Positions 16,361 to 26,022 of a DNA stretch of 64,000 nt are shown here, in pieces. The first letter of the stretch is position 1. The number at the start of each line of letters is the position of its first letter. Position numbers and translations under genes: made by a program. This DNA comes from CAVYXZ01 sp965223835 (GTDB lineage Bacteria > Chloroflexota > Anaerolineae > Aggregatilineales > Phototrophicaceae): positions 2,728,001 to 2,792,000 of the forward strand of contig CBDCXQ010000001.1 in the NCBI GenBank assembly GCA_965223835.1, in the 5' to 3' direction. The notes beneath the pieces were generated by a model that worked only from the letters and a program-made list of their open reading frames with translations, did not search any database and was not told the DNA's origin.

Positions 16361-16404
16361 GCGACAAGACCCCCATCCTATGCTAGAATCCCGGCATTTC
16401 CGGG
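16361..16404 (+). promoter_or_regulatory. Possible promoter and leader hairpin before ahcY
   Basis: GCGACA (16361-16366) and TAGAAT (16384-16389) with a 17-base spacer could be a promoter. They are followed at once by a 5-bp stem CCCGG (16390-16394)/CCGGG (16400-16404). The leader is too short for a known SAM or SAH riboswitch. Confidence 0.35.
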
Positions 16405-16433
16405 TCAATTCAATTACCAGGAGTATTCAATAC

Positions 16434-17696
16434 ATGACCGTAGAACATGATGTGAAGAGCCTTGAGCTTGCCACTGGTGGCCGCTATCGCATTGAATGGG
16501 CTGAGCAGGAAATGCCGGTCCTCCGCTCGATTCGGGAACGATTCGAACGCGAAAAGCCGCTGGCCGGTGTCCGCGTTTCAGCATGCTTGCACGTCACCAC
16601 TGAAACCGCAAATTTAATGCACACGCTTCAGGTCGGCGGTGCAGATGTCGTCTTGTGCGCTTCGAACCCTTTGTCGACACAGGATGATGTAGCGGCTTCA
16701 CTGGTCTCACATTACGAGATCCCGGTGTACGCCATTAAAGGCGAAGACAACGACGTCTACTATGAGCACATCACCGCAGCACTGGATCATAAACCCCATG
16801 TAACGATGGATGACGGTGCGGATCTGGTCGGTACCATCCACAAGAACCGGCGGGAATTATTGGATGATATTGTCGGTGGCACCGAGGAAACAACGACCGG
16901 AGTCATTCGACTGCGGGCCATGTCAAACGATGGGGCGCTGATGTTCCCCGTAATCGCTGTGAACGACAGTAACACCAAGCACCTGTTCGATAACCGCTAC
17001 GGGACCGGTCAGAGTACGCTTGATGGTATCATTCGCGCCACCAATATTTTGTTAGCCGGGCGCACGGTGGTGGTTGCCGGGTACGGTTGGTGCAGTCGCG
17101 GGATTGCCAGCCGCGCCAAAGGTATGGGAGCCAATGTCATCGTTACCGAAGTTGACCCCATGAAAGCGCTGGAAGCAGTCATGGATGGCTTCCGCGTGTT
17201 GCCCATGCTAGAAGCGGCAGAAATTGGCGACATCTTTATCTCGGCAACCGGCGACATCAATGTGATCGACACCCATCACTTTGAACGCATGAAATCCGGC
17301 GCCATTGTCTGCAACAGCGGCCATTTCAATGTCGAACTCAACCTCAAGGGATTAGCGGAAATGGCAAATGGAGAACCACAACTGGTTCGCCCCTTCGTCG
17401 AAGAATATCGTGTCAATGGAAACGCTATCTACATTCTCGGTGAAGGCCGTTTGATTAACCTGGCTGCTGCCGAAGGCCACCCCGCCAGTGTGATGGATAT
17501 GAGCTTTGCCAACCAGGCGCTGGGGGCGGAATATATGATTAAGAATGCCGACAGTCTTGAATCCGGCGTGTATGTAGTCCCCGAGGAAGTTGATAAAGAA
17601 ATAGCCCGGCTCAAGCTGGAATCAATGGGTGTAACCATCGACACATTAACGGCAGAGCAGGAGCGCTATCTCAACCAATGGGAAGAGGGGACATAG
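16434..17696 (+). CDS. ahcY: Adenosylhomocysteinase (S-adenosylhomocysteine hydrolase)
   Basis: Splits S-adenosylhomocysteine into homocysteine and adenosine using bound NAD. The 420-residue protein has CLHVTTETANLMHTLQVGGA, SNPLSTQDDVAA, EETTTGVIRL and NDSNTKHLFDNRYGTGQS. The NAD-binding VVVAGYGWCSRGIASRAKGMGA, CNSGHFNVEL and C-terminal GRLINLAAAEGHP follow. The length matches the short form without the eukaryote-type insert. Start: ATG 16434 has AGGAG 10 bases upstream; an in-frame ATG at 16380 would place the promoter-like box inside the gene. Together with the preceding kinase it forms a methyl-cycle clean-up pair. Confidence 0.96.
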   Translation: MTVEHDVKSLELATGGRYRIEWAEQEMPVLRSIRERFEREKPLAGVRVSACLHVTTETANLMHTLQVGGADVVLCASNPLSTQDDVAASLVSHYEIPVYAIKGEDNDVYYEHITAALDHKPHVTMDDGADLVGTIHKNRRELLDDIVGGTEETTTGVIRLRAMSNDGALMFPVIAVNDSNTKHLFDNRYGTGQSTLDGIIRATNILLAGRTVVVAGYGWCSRGIASRAKGMGANVIVTEVDPMKALEAVMDGFRVLPMLEAAEIGDIFISATGDINVIDTHHFERMKSGAIVCNSGHFNVELNLKGLAEMANGEPQLVRPFVEEYRVNGNAIYILGEGRLINLAAAEGHPASVMDMSFANQALGAEYMIKNADSLESGVYVVPEEVDKEIARLKLESMGVTIDTLTAEQERYLNQWEEGT

Positions 17697-17746
17697 GCAG
17701 CACGATTTTTATATCTTTGCTGCAACTATTCAGAGAGGGAGGAAGG

Positions 17747-20236
17747 ATGTTACCTATGCGACGCTTAACCGGTCTGCTGGTTCTGGTTATCTTGCTAATG
17801 ACCGGAACCAGTGTACTGTCACAATCTGCGGACGATGCACTGGTTCGTTTTGTTCACGCGATTCCCGGTGCATCAGCAGTAGACATTTATGTTGATGGTC
17901 AGCTCACTGCGACCAATCTTGATTTTGGCGATGCAACCAACTACATCATCGCGCCAGCCAGCCAGCAACTCATCACTGTCACCCCCGCTGGTGTAACCAC
18001 ACCACTCTGGGAGCAAAATTATTCACCGGCTGCGGGTAAAGCGTTTACGCTGGTTGCATCGTCGTTTGCCGACCCAATCACCTTTACGCCTTTTGAAGAC
18101 CTATTGGATCCGCTACCGCTCGGTAAAGCCCGGTTTACGACTATTCACGCGATTGCGGACGCCGATGCGATTGATGTTTTGCTGGATGACGGTCGTCCGA
18201 TGATTCTGGCACAGACCTACGACCAGCCTTACGGCACGCTTGACGTTCCAACGTTCCCGTATAATCTGGTCGTTGCACCTGCTGGCGGTACGGTGGACGA
18301 CGCGCTCATCACGCTTGAATCAACACCCATGAACACGGGCACATCGTATATGTTGTTGATTTATGGTACACCTGCCAACCCCCAGGCGAGTGTACTCGCA
18401 GCCCCCACCTTACCGAACTCAGCCAATGACGGCTTTGTGCGGTTGGTCCACGCAGTGCCCAGTGCGCCCGCAGTCGATGTTCTTGGCACGGGTTCTGCCG
18501 GAGGTGATCCGGTCCTCCTGGCAACGCTGACTGAACCTGATGGCGGCGCAAACGCGACGAATTATATCGCCTTCCCTGCCGATGACTACAGTCTGGAATT
18601 GCGCGTAAGTGGCACGACCGAGACCCTTCTAACAGCCGATACATCGATCGCTACGGGTGATTACATCACGGCGGTTGCGCTCGGTTCACCAGATGACATC
18701 GCCGTCAATATCCTGGCGGACAGTGTTGATACCATCACTGCCGATGAAGCCCGCTTGCGGGTCATCAACGCTGGTGACGACGCGCTCTCGGCCTCATTAG
18801 CCAATGGCACCATTGTCGCCAACAATCTCGGCCCCGGAAATGTAAGCGACACATCCAGTTCCGCGCCCGAATCAATGAGTCTGATTGTTTCGTCAGCCAG
18901 TGCCGGTATGTCCACATTACCAGAACAGGACTTCTACGGCGGCGTATTTTATGACATTCTTTCAGTTGGCTCAAGCTTGCTCGTGAGTGAAGCAGCCCTC
19001 ACCCAGACAATCGGTAGCGCACCCGGTGCGGGGATGGCTTCATTAGCCACCGCAATGGAACCAACTGTACTCCCGCCGACCGCAGCACCCGTTGTTGCTG
19101 CGGTGGAGCCAACTGCTATCCCTGAAGCACCAGTGGTTGCAGCCCAGCCCACTGCGGCTCCCATCATCGTCACCGCAGACGACTCCCCAACTGGTCGTGT
19201 CTTTAATCTGAACGTTGATGCGAACCTGCATCTACGCCAATATCCCGATAGCAATGCGCTGTCATTGGGCACCGTTCCCTTTGGAACCATCCTGACGGTC
19301 AATGGCCGTGAAGGTGCGCTGGAAGAAATCTTCATCAGCGCTACCCAGGTTCCACCAGATTACGAATTCATTGACCCGGTTTCGTTATTGACCGACGAAG
19401 ACGAAGATCTCGCGCCCGATGAAACCTGGCTCAATGTCACCTACGCGACACCTGACGGTGGCTCGATTGAAGCCTGGGTCCGTGCCGACTTTGTTGATGT
19501 CCGTGAACCTGATGGTGAAAGCCTGCCGCTCCGCGATCTGGAAACCGTTGCTGGTAATCGACCCGGTGAAGCGGTCAACACCGACGTAACGCCGCCGCCA
19601 ATCCCCGAAGATGTGGTTTCAGTCACGGTCATCAACCTCGATCCCGATGCCAACCTGAATGTACGCCGCACACCGGATACGCTGGGCGAAGTCCTGTTGC
19701 AACTGCCGCTGGGTAGTGTTGCTGAATTCCTGGGCTTAAGCGAAGCGGGCGACTGGATTTTGTTGCGCCATACTGGTTCAGATGGCACCATCACAACGGG
19801 CTGGTCCAGTTCGCAGTTCCTGAATTACAGTTTTAATGGCAATCAGGTTGATCTGGATGAACTGACTGAGCGTGGTTTGCTCACCGAAGCTGACGTGACC
19901 GTTCGCGGTGACCAGACAATTGGCGCGTCTCCGGTCATAGCGCCCACTGTCGACCCAACCATTGACGCGGTCGTGGCTGAAGTGGCACTGGATCCCGGTG
20001 CGAACCTGAATCTACGACGGGACCCTGATGTCAATGGCGAAGTGCTGGCTCAGGTGCCCAGTGGTACCCAGCTAATCGTCACCGAACGTACTGCCGATGC
20101 GGGCTGGCTCAACGTCACGTTTGAAGGGATTAATGGCTGGGTCGCGGCCCAAACGGATACGGCGGTGTTCGTCATCCTCAGCTTCAACGGCAATCCGTTC
20201 GACATTGAAGATGTCCCCGTGAGCAGTGCTGGTTAA
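17747..20236 (+). CDS. Secreted DUF4397 protein with three SH3b repeats
   Basis: The 829-residue exported protein has a signal peptide (MRRLTGLLVLVILLMTGTSV, ending near LSQS). Residues about 30-390 contain consecutive DUF4397 units, recognised by VRFVHAIPGASAVDIYVDG, FTTIHAIADADAIDVLLDD and VRLVHAVPSAPAVDVL. A Pro/Ala linker follows. Then come three bacterial SH3 repeats beginning near 485, 624 and 743, each with the pattern NLxLRxxPD...G. SH3b domains usually bind cell-wall peptide or glycan, so a wall-associated surface protein is likely. Two starts are possible, 17747 and 17756, both behind GGGAGGAAGG. A terminator follows the gene. Confidence 0.85.
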   Translation: MLPMRRLTGLLVLVILLMTGTSVLSQSADDALVRFVHAIPGASAVDIYVDGQLTATNLDFGDATNYIIAPASQQLITVTPAGVTTPLWEQNYSPAAGKAFTLVASSFADPITFTPFEDLLDPLPLGKARFTTIHAIADADAIDVLLDDGRPMILAQTYDQPYGTLDVPTFPYNLVVAPAGGTVDDALITLESTPMNTGTSYMLLIYGTPANPQASVLAAPTLPNSANDGFVRLVHAVPSAPAVDVLGTGSAGGDPVLLATLTEPDGGANATNYIAFPADDYSLELRVSGTTETLLTADTSIATGDYITAVALGSPDDIAVNILADSVDTITADEARLRVINAGDDALSASLANGTIVANNLGPGNVSDTSSSAPESMSLIVSSASAGMSTLPEQDFYGGVFYDILSVGSSLLVSEAALTQTIGSAPGAGMASLATAMEPTVLPPTAAPVVAAVEPTAIPEAPVVAAQPTAAPIIVTADDSPTGRVFNLNVDANLHLRQYPDSNALSLGTVPFGTILTVNGREGALEEIFISATQVPPDYEFIDPVSLLTDEDEDLAPDETWLNVTYATPDGGSIEAWVRADFVDVREPDGESLPLRDLETVAGNRPGEAVNTDVTPPPIPEDVVSVTVINLDPDANLNVRRTPDTLGEVLLQLPLGSVAEFLGLSEAGDWILLRHTGSDGTITTGWSSSQFLNYSFNGNQVDLDELTERGLLTEADVTVRGDQTIGASPVIAPTVDPTIDAVVAEVALDPGANLNLRRDPDVNGEVLAQVPSGTQLIVTERTADAGWLNVTFEGINGWVAAQTDTAVFVILSFNGNPFDIEDVPVSSAG

Positions 20237-20266
20237 CCGCTAAAATTGATCTATATCACTAATACT

Positions 20267-20303
20267 AAAGTCCTGTGGCCTATCGTCATAGGACTTTTGC
20301 TTT
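20267..20303 (+). terminator. Rho-independent terminator
   Basis: An 11-bp stem (20267-20277 with 20287-20297, one G-T wobble) encloses a 9-base loop and is followed by TTTT and a second TTT. It separates the two DUF4397 genes. Confidence 0.8.
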
Positions 20304-20398
20304 GAATCGTGGCTCACCTGTACAATGAAAAGACAGGCTAGCGAAGGAATTTAATGTACCGCTGCCTATCCTGATTTGAACACCACAGAGGTTATGAT

Positions 20399-22507
20399 AT
20401 GCCGAGGTATCTCTCGCTGGTCTTATCCCTTTTGCTCATCTTGGCGTCGTGTAACACAGCCGAACCTGCCCCGACATCAACGCCGACGCTCACGCCGTCA
20501 CTAACACCAACCGTGACAAATACCCCCGCCCCGACGCCTACCAGCCGACCCAGTGCCCTCGAACTCAGTCAGGCCGCCGACCCTTCACAACAGGCCTATA
20601 TCAGTGCGGTGAGTGTTGTGCCGGACAGTGTGCCGTTTGATGTTTACATTGACCGACTGGCAGTCGCCACCAATCTGGATTTTGGTCGAAGCACATTACC
20701 ATCCGGGATTGTCGCTGGCGATTATACGCTACGCCTTATTCCCAGTGGAACGGGCTATAATGCCGATACAGCGTTGCTCGAAGCTCCCATCAGTATTAAA
20801 GGTGGCGATTCAACCTTACTGATGTTTACTGGTGTCACTAACGCCCTGGAAATCACGACAATACCGCTGTCACAGGCACCACTGGCAAGCAGCGAAGCCC
20901 GAGTCACATTTATTCACGGCATCCCAAACGGCCCGGAGGTATCACTCCAACAACAGGATGGTATTCCCTTAACCGGGAATCTGCAGTTTACCGCGACCAG
21001 CCTGCCCGTGACCTTATCATCGGGCGACACGACCCTTAATTTTATGAGTGGTCCCGACATCCTCTTTAGCCACCCGGTCAATTTAATCGAGCGTTTCAGT
21101 TACACCTTTGTTCTGGTTGGTAGTGCTGCCGATCTGGAAAACCTCAACATTGTCACCATCAATGAGCGAATGCCGGGAAGCACCAGCCTGCGCGCCGTGA
21201 ATGGTTCGGCTGCGGTTGGACCTGTGGACATTTATGTTGATGATCAACCACTCGCAACCAACCTCGATCATACCCGCGTGAGTGAACGGCAAAACCTCGC
21301 TGCTCGAGCCTATCGCGCTGATGTCTTTGCCGCAGGCGAGAATCCGAGGGAGGCTGTCCCCCTGCTTACAGTAGCAATTACCCCTAATGATGATGATGTT
21401 TTGACCCTGATTTTGCTGGGGGAAGCAGATGACCTAAGCCTGGTGCCATATCGCGAGGACCTTAGCGTAACCAATCCGCTGGAAGCCCGCATCGCCTTCG
21501 TCAATACCGTCCCCCAGGTGAGCCGCGTCCGCATTGATACCCAGAGTCGTGTCCTGGACGAAGTTGGCAACATCAATTACGGGCAGCCCCCCCGCCCCGT
21601 TGACATCTCGACGGGTACTTATCGTTTTGCCTGGCTCGTCATCGAAAATAATGAGCCAGTTGATACGTTAGAAATCGCTTTGGATGTCCAGCTGGAACCA
21701 GGGTTTAGTTATCTCTATCTGGCGACCGGGCGCATTGATGATCCACCGGTCATCCTTAGCGAAAGCGTTGGCATTAATGAATCGCTGGTTGGTTTAGACG
21801 ACGGCGTGATTCCTACGCCCATTCCCGACATCCCTACCCGCGCTCGCTTTGTCAATGCCATTAAAGGCGGCCTCCCGCTTGATGTATTAGTTGATAACCA
21901 GACGATCTTCTCCGGCCTCGAGTATGGTGCTACAACTGTACTCACACCGTTTGCCGAAGGCGAACACGAAATTGAGATCCGCTTCACATCAACCGGTGAA
22001 GCAATCGCCTTTGCCACACCAACATTTGAGTTCACCAAACCATATACACTGGTGGTTCATGGCTTTGGAAGTTCACCAGTCGAAATCCTGACGCTGGATG
22101 ACTCGGACATAAAACTTACTGGCGACTCCGCCCATTTTCGACTGATTAATGCCTCAATTACCGGCGAAACCAGCCTGGGTCTGGCAGTATCCCGAACTGA
22201 TACACCCAGTAATACCATGACACTAATCGGTGAATCGCCAACCAATGCCGAAGGCCGCCGGTCTTTTGCTTTCGGCATTGAGCGGGTCCCCAACCTCACA
22301 CAGGTGGCAGGGCGTGATGCTTCGGCTGTCATCCTGGCACCTTTGGGGGCACATGACTTGCATGTCACCGATGATAAGCTGGACCTTATTGCGGCATCAT
22401 TCCGAGGTGCCGATCTCAGCCCGGCAACTCACTACGACATCATCGTTTATCAGAACATTGAGTCGCCGATTATCGAAGGCTTTGCCGTGCGCTACCCTGG
22501 CGGTTAG
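20399..22507 (+). CDS. DUF4397 repeat lipoprotein
   Basis: The 702-residue protein starts with a lipoprotein signal; the lipobox is LASC with Cys18. A Thr/Pro spacer to about residue 55 follows. The rest is made of repeated DUF4397-like units: VPFDVYIDRLAVATNLDFG, VTFIHGIPNGPEV, LRAVNGSAAVGPVDIYVDD, IAFVNTVPQVSRV and ARFVNAIKGGLPLDVLVDN, about five in all. There is no SH3 domain, unlike its neighbour, and no catalytic motif. AGAGG lies 7 bases before the ATG. Probably a lipid-anchored surface protein; its binding partner is unknown. Confidence 0.82.
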   Translation: MPRYLSLVLSLLLILASCNTAEPAPTSTPTLTPSLTPTVTNTPAPTPTSRPSALELSQAADPSQQAYISAVSVVPDSVPFDVYIDRLAVATNLDFGRSTLPSGIVAGDYTLRLIPSGTGYNADTALLEAPISIKGGDSTLLMFTGVTNALEITTIPLSQAPLASSEARVTFIHGIPNGPEVSLQQQDGIPLTGNLQFTATSLPVTLSSGDTTLNFMSGPDILFSHPVNLIERFSYTFVLVGSAADLENLNIVTINERMPGSTSLRAVNGSAAVGPVDIYVDDQPLATNLDHTRVSERQNLAARAYRADVFAAGENPREAVPLLTVAITPNDDDVLTLILLGEADDLSLVPYREDLSVTNPLEARIAFVNTVPQVSRVRIDTQSRVLDEVGNINYGQPPRPVDISTGTYRFAWLVIENNEPVDTLEIALDVQLEPGFSYLYLATGRIDDPPVILSESVGINESLVGLDDGVIPTPIPDIPTRARFVNAIKGGLPLDVLVDNQTIFSGLEYGATTVLTPFAEGEHEIEIRFTSTGEAIAFATPTFEFTKPYTLVVHGFGSSPVEILTLDDSDIKLTGDSAHFRLINASITGETSLGLAVSRTDTPSNTMTLIGESPTNAEGRRSFAFGIERVPNLTQVAGRDASAVILAPLGAHDLHVTDDKLDLIAASFRGADLSPATHYDIIVYQNIESPIIEGFAVRYPGG

Positions 22508-22510
22508 GCC

Positions 22511-22538
22511 TTTTCGATAACTTGCTTTCTTATATAAT
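22511..22538 (+). promoter_or_regulatory. Promoter before the rmd-gmd operon
   Basis: A perfect TATAAT (22533-22538) followed by GC, with a weak TTTTCG (22511-22516) 16 bases upstream. The TATAATGC form recurs elsewhere in this window ahead of genes. Confidence 0.5.
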
Positions 22539-22585
22539 GCTATGCTGTTGCCGCAACATGGCTCACAAACGAACAGGAAAAAGAC

Positions 22586-23533
22586 GTGCGCATCCTAATT
22601 ACCGGCGCGACCGGGTTTGCGGGCCACCACTTGACCCACTATCTGATCGCCAACCAGCCTGGCGCTGAATTATATGGCACCACTTTGAACCCGGATGTTC
22701 ATGCATCAGACATTCAGTTACAATGCTTGGACCTCAAGAACGATCAAGCTGTACTGGATTTGTTGAGCGCCATTGAACCCGACCAGATTTATCATCTGGC
22801 GGCCCAGGCTTCACCACGCGCGTCGTTCATGGATGCCTGGGGAACACTGGAGAACAATATTAGATCACAGCTCAACATCTTCGAGGCGTGCCTGAAATCC
22901 AACCTTGCACCCCGTATTCTGGTGGTCAGTTCTGGCGAAATCTACGAAGCAAGCGATCAAGCGATTGACGAGGCGATGCCCTTCAACCCGACTAACCCCT
23001 ATGGCGTCAGCAAGATCGCCCAGGATATGCTGGCACTCCAATTCGTCAGTACGCACGAGCTACCGATAATGCGTGCACGCCCCTTCAATCATATCGGGCC
23101 AGGCCAATCCGAAGGGTATGTCGCGCCCGACTTTGCTTTTCAAATTGCCCGTATCGAAGCTCAGATGCAAGCACCTGTTCTGGAAGTTGGCAATCTGGCT
23201 GCCCAACGCGATTTCACCGATGTCCGCGATGTCGTCCGCGCCTATCATCTCATCATCGAAAAGGGGCAACCGGGCGCGGTGTATAACATAGCCGCCGGGA
23301 CCGCCCACAGCATCCAGGCCTTGCTTGACACCTTATTGAGTTTCAGTACCCACAAGATTGATGTTCAAGTTGACCGGAACCGTTTTTTACCAATTGACGT
23401 GCCGATTAAGCTAGGGGATGCGCAGAAGTTGCGGACAGAAACAGGTTGGCAACCGACATATTCATTCGAACAAACGCTGCTTGACCTGTTAAACGACTGT
23501 CGCCAACGGCTATCCAACCAGGAGTTAAAATGA
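22586..23533 (+). CDS. rmd: GDP-4-dehydro-6-deoxy-D-mannose reductase-like epimerase
   Basis: A 315-residue extended SDR enzyme. The NAD(P)-binding ITGATGFAGHHL is at the N-terminus, followed by YHLAAQASP, VVSSGEIYE and the catalytic NPYGVSK. RPFNHIGPGQSEGYVAPDF is typical of the Rmd/GDP-6-deoxyhexose reductases. It should reduce the product of Gmd, whose gene follows with an ATGA overlap, giving GDP-D-rhamnose or a related GDP-deoxysugar for the glycosyltransferases downstream. The start is GTG with AGGA 8 bases upstream. Confidence 0.85.
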   Translation: MRILITGATGFAGHHLTHYLIANQPGAELYGTTLNPDVHASDIQLQCLDLKNDQAVLDLLSAIEPDQIYHLAAQASPRASFMDAWGTLENNIRSQLNIFEACLKSNLAPRILVVSSGEIYEASDQAIDEAMPFNPTNPYGVSKIAQDMLALQFVSTHELPIMRARPFNHIGPGQSEGYVAPDFAFQIARIEAQMQAPVLEVGNLAAQRDFTDVRDVVRAYHLIIEKGQPGAVYNIAAGTAHSIQALLDTLLSFSTHKIDVQVDRNRFLPIDVPIKLGDAQKLRTETGWQPTYSFEQTLLDLLNDCRQRLSNQELK

Positions 23534-24507
23534 CCAATAAACGCGCCCTCATAACCGGAATCACCGGCCAGGACGGGTCTTATCTGGCAGAGTTTTTGCT
23601 GTCACAGGGTTATGAAGTCTTCGGCCTGGTACGGCGAACCAGCACCTTAAACTTTGAGCGTATTCAACATATTCAGGACCAGATTACGCTGATTCCAGGC
23701 GATATGCTGGACCAGATCAGCCTTAATCAAGCGCTGGAAACGTGCCAGCCAGGCGAGGTTTACAATCTGGCTGCGCAGAGTTTCGTCCAGACCTCCTGGA
23801 ATCAGCCAGTTTTCACGGGTAATGTGACGGCTTTGGGCGTAACCCGTATCCTGGATGCAATCCGCACGATTAACCCGGAGATTCGGTATTATCAGGCATC
23901 CAGCAGTGAGATGTTTGGCAAAGTGCGCGAAGTTCCACAAAAAGAGACGACTCCGTTTTATCCCCGTAGCCCCTATGGTGTTGCCAAAGTGTACGGTCAC
24001 TGGATCACCATCAATTACCGGGAAAGCTACAATTTACACGCGACCAGCGGCATTCTGTTCAACCACGAATCGCCCCGGCGCGGGCTGGAATTCGTCACCC
24101 GTAAAGTAACGTACAATGCTGCTCGTATCAAACTGGGCCTGGCGAACGAACTACGCATGGGCAATCTGGAAGCCCGCCGGGACTGGGGTTTCGCTGGCGA
24201 TTATGTCAAAGCTATGTGGTTGATGCTCCAGAATGATGTACCCGACGACTACATTATCGCAACGGGCGAGACCCATTCGGTTGAACGCCTGCTTCAGGTT
24301 GCCTTTAGCTGCCTTGACATGGACTGGAAGAATTACACCACTCAGGACGAACAATATATGCGTCCGGCTGAGGTTGACTTACTTGTGGGGGATGCCAGCA
24401 AGGCTGGTAAGATGCTGGGTTGGGAACCAGAGGTTACATTCGAGCAACTGATTCAGATGATGGTCGAGGCCGATTATCAATTGCTCAAACAAAATCTAGA
24501 ATCATGA
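23530..24507 (+). CDS. gmd: GDP-mannose 4,6-dehydratase
   Basis: Converts GDP-D-mannose to GDP-4-keto-6-deoxymannose. The 325-residue protein has ALITGITGQDGSYLAEFLL, LVRRTSTLNFERI, YQASSSEMFGKV and the catalytic SPYGVAKVYGHW. FNHESPRRGLEFVTRKVT, NLEARRDWGFAGDYV and the C-terminal RPAEVDLLVGDASKA complete a full set of Gmd signatures. It overlaps rmd by 4 bases and is itself overlapped by tatD. Confidence 0.95.
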   Translation: MTNKRALITGITGQDGSYLAEFLLSQGYEVFGLVRRTSTLNFERIQHIQDQITLIPGDMLDQISLNQALETCQPGEVYNLAAQSFVQTSWNQPVFTGNVTALGVTRILDAIRTINPEIRYYQASSSEMFGKVREVPQKETTPFYPRSPYGVAKVYGHWITINYRESYNLHATSGILFNHESPRRGLEFVTRKVTYNAARIKLGLANELRMGNLEARRDWGFAGDYVKAMWLMLQNDVPDDYIIATGETHSVERLLQVAFSCLDMDWKNYTTQDEQYMRPAEVDLLVGDASKAGKMLGWEPEVTFEQLIQMMVEADYQLLKQNLES

Positions 24508-25301
24508 TTGACACCCATTGTCATCTAAACTTCGATGCCTACAACGAAGATCGCGCCGCCGTCATTCAACGCGCACTTGATGTCGGTGTCAGCCGGGTAA
24601 TTAACCCTGGCACGGATTTTATGAGCAGCCAGGCAGCCCTCAAACTGTCTGATGAACACGCCGGCATCTATGCTGCTGTCGGCTTTCATCCCAACAGCAC
24701 CCTGGAATTTACGACGATTGAACCGATTCGAACGCTAGCTAATCATCAGAAAGTCATCGCCATTGGCGAAATTGGGCTGGACTATTATTGGGATAAAAGC
24801 CCCAAAGACCAGCAGTTTATCGCCTTTGAGGCCCAGCTTGCGCTGGCTGCTGAACTCGAATTACCGGTCATTATCCACAATCGTGATGCCAGCGACGATG
24901 TGCTGCACATACTCGAAAGCTGGGTAAAGACTCTGCCGCAATCATTGCAAGGTCGGCCCGGTGTACTCCACTCATTTTCTGCCCCACTGGAAATCGCGGA
25001 ACGGGCGCTAGCGATTGGCTTTTACCTGGGCTTCACGGGGCCGATCACCTTCAAAAAAGCGGATAACCTGCGCGCGATTGCCCGTGAAGTTGCGTTAGAT
25101 CGCCTGCTTGTTGAGACCGATGGTCCTTTTCTAACGCCCATGCCCTACCGGGGCAAACGCAATGAACCGGCGTATATCCCCTACATCGTTGATCGTCTTG
25201 CCAGCCTGAAGCAGTTAGCCACTGAGGAAATGGACCACATTACAACCGCCAACGCTGAGCGCCTCTTTCAACTCCCCGAATCAAAGCAGGACACGGTCTG
25301 A
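24504..25301 (+). CDS. tatD: TatD-family metal-dependent DNase
   Basis: A 265-residue TIM-barrel hydrolase. IDTHCHLNF (2-10, metal ligands His5 and His7), VGFHPN, AIGEIGLDYYWD, VIIHNRDA and ETDGPFLTPMPYRGKRNEP are the full TatD set. Family members act as 3'-5' exonucleases in DNA repair and turnover. The ATG overlaps the gmd stop (ATGA), so it rides in the sugar operon without an obvious functional link. Confidence 0.93.
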   Translation: MIDTHCHLNFDAYNEDRAAVIQRALDVGVSRVINPGTDFMSSQAALKLSDEHAGIYAAVGFHPNSTLEFTTIEPIRTLANHQKVIAIGEIGLDYYWDKSPKDQQFIAFEAQLALAAELELPVIIHNRDASDDVLHILESWVKTLPQSLQGRPGVLHSFSAPLEIAERALAIGFYLGFTGPITFKKADNLRAIAREVALDRLLVETDGPFLTPMPYRGKRNEPAYIPYIVDRLASLKQLATEEMDHITTANAERLFQLPESKQDTV

Positions 25302-25329
25302 CCATGTCCCGCTAATCCATCAATCGGGT

Positions 25330-26004
25330 CTAGGCGTCAGCATCAACTTGATTGAGCTGATTCGTCAGATTTTCGCGCAGTTGTTCCAGACGAGCATTTG
25401 CCTGCGCCTCGGCCTCGGCCATGACATCTTCAATAAAGGCAGTCGGATCCACACCGTTATCAGTGAGAATATCCGCCAGGGGACTGCCATCCCGCAACTG
25501 CTCCCTGATCGCCTGGGGTTCCAACCCGGTCTGCTCAGCCGCCAATTGCAAGACGTGTCGGGCAATCCGCGCACGTGGCATCATCTGCGGACGCTGCAAC
25601 CCGGACAATTCGCCGTTCAGCGCCGCTTGAAAACCTGCCTCGGCCCGGGCCAACAATTCATCACCCTGTTCCTGTGTCATATTGCCGCGATCAATCCGTT
25701 CATCGACGGCGGCAGTTACCTTTGCCAAAGCAGTGGTCAACACCATATCAACATCACCACCATTCGCAGTAATCACCTCGCCTAGCGTCGCGCCATCCCG
25801 TACTTGATTTGCGATCTCTGCCCGTTCCAGCCCGGTTGCTTCAATCGATGCCTCCATAAGGATTTGCAGCGCTGCAACCCGCACGCCGCCCCGTGGCCCG
25901 CCTGGCCCAGGCCGCCCCGGACGACCATCCTGTGCGCTGGCTGCACCAACCCCTGCCATCAGGCTGACCAGTGCCATTAAAATAGCAAGTTTTTTCATCT
26001 GCAT
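25330..26004 (-). CDS. Small secreted helical-repeat protein
   Basis: The 224-residue protein has a signal peptide (about 1-25, cleaved near ASAQD) and a Gly/Pro/Arg-rich segment. Two similar helical units follow, starting GLERAEIANQVRDGATLGEV and GLEPQAIREQLRDGSPLADI. Each pairs a short Gly-x-Thr/Ser-x-x-x turn with long acidic helices. There are no cysteines or catalytic motifs. I know no function for this type. AGGAAG lies 6 bases before ATG 26004. A 7-bp inverted repeat lies just upstream. Confidence 0.75.
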   Translation of the reverse strand: MQMKKLAILMALVSLMAGVGAASAQDGRPGRPGPGGPRGGVRVAALQILMEASIEATGLERAEIANQVRDGATLGEVITANGGDVDMVLTTALAKVTAAVDERIDRGNMTQEQGDELLARAEAGFQAALNGELSGLQRPQMMPRARIARHVLQLAAEQTGLEPQAIREQLRDGSPLADILTDNGVDPTAFIEDVMAEAEAQANARLEQLRENLTNQLNQVDADA

Positions 26005-26022
26005 TGTCGACTTCCTTTTTAT

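Noticed and set aside
16347..16433. SAM or SAH riboswitch before ahcY
   Set aside because: Only an 87-base gap with one 5-bp hairpin; none of the conserved riboswitch core is visible.
25302..25329. Bidirectional terminator between tatD and the secreted helical protein
   Set aside because: Only a 4-bp CCCG/CGGG stem reaching into both genes and no T-run.
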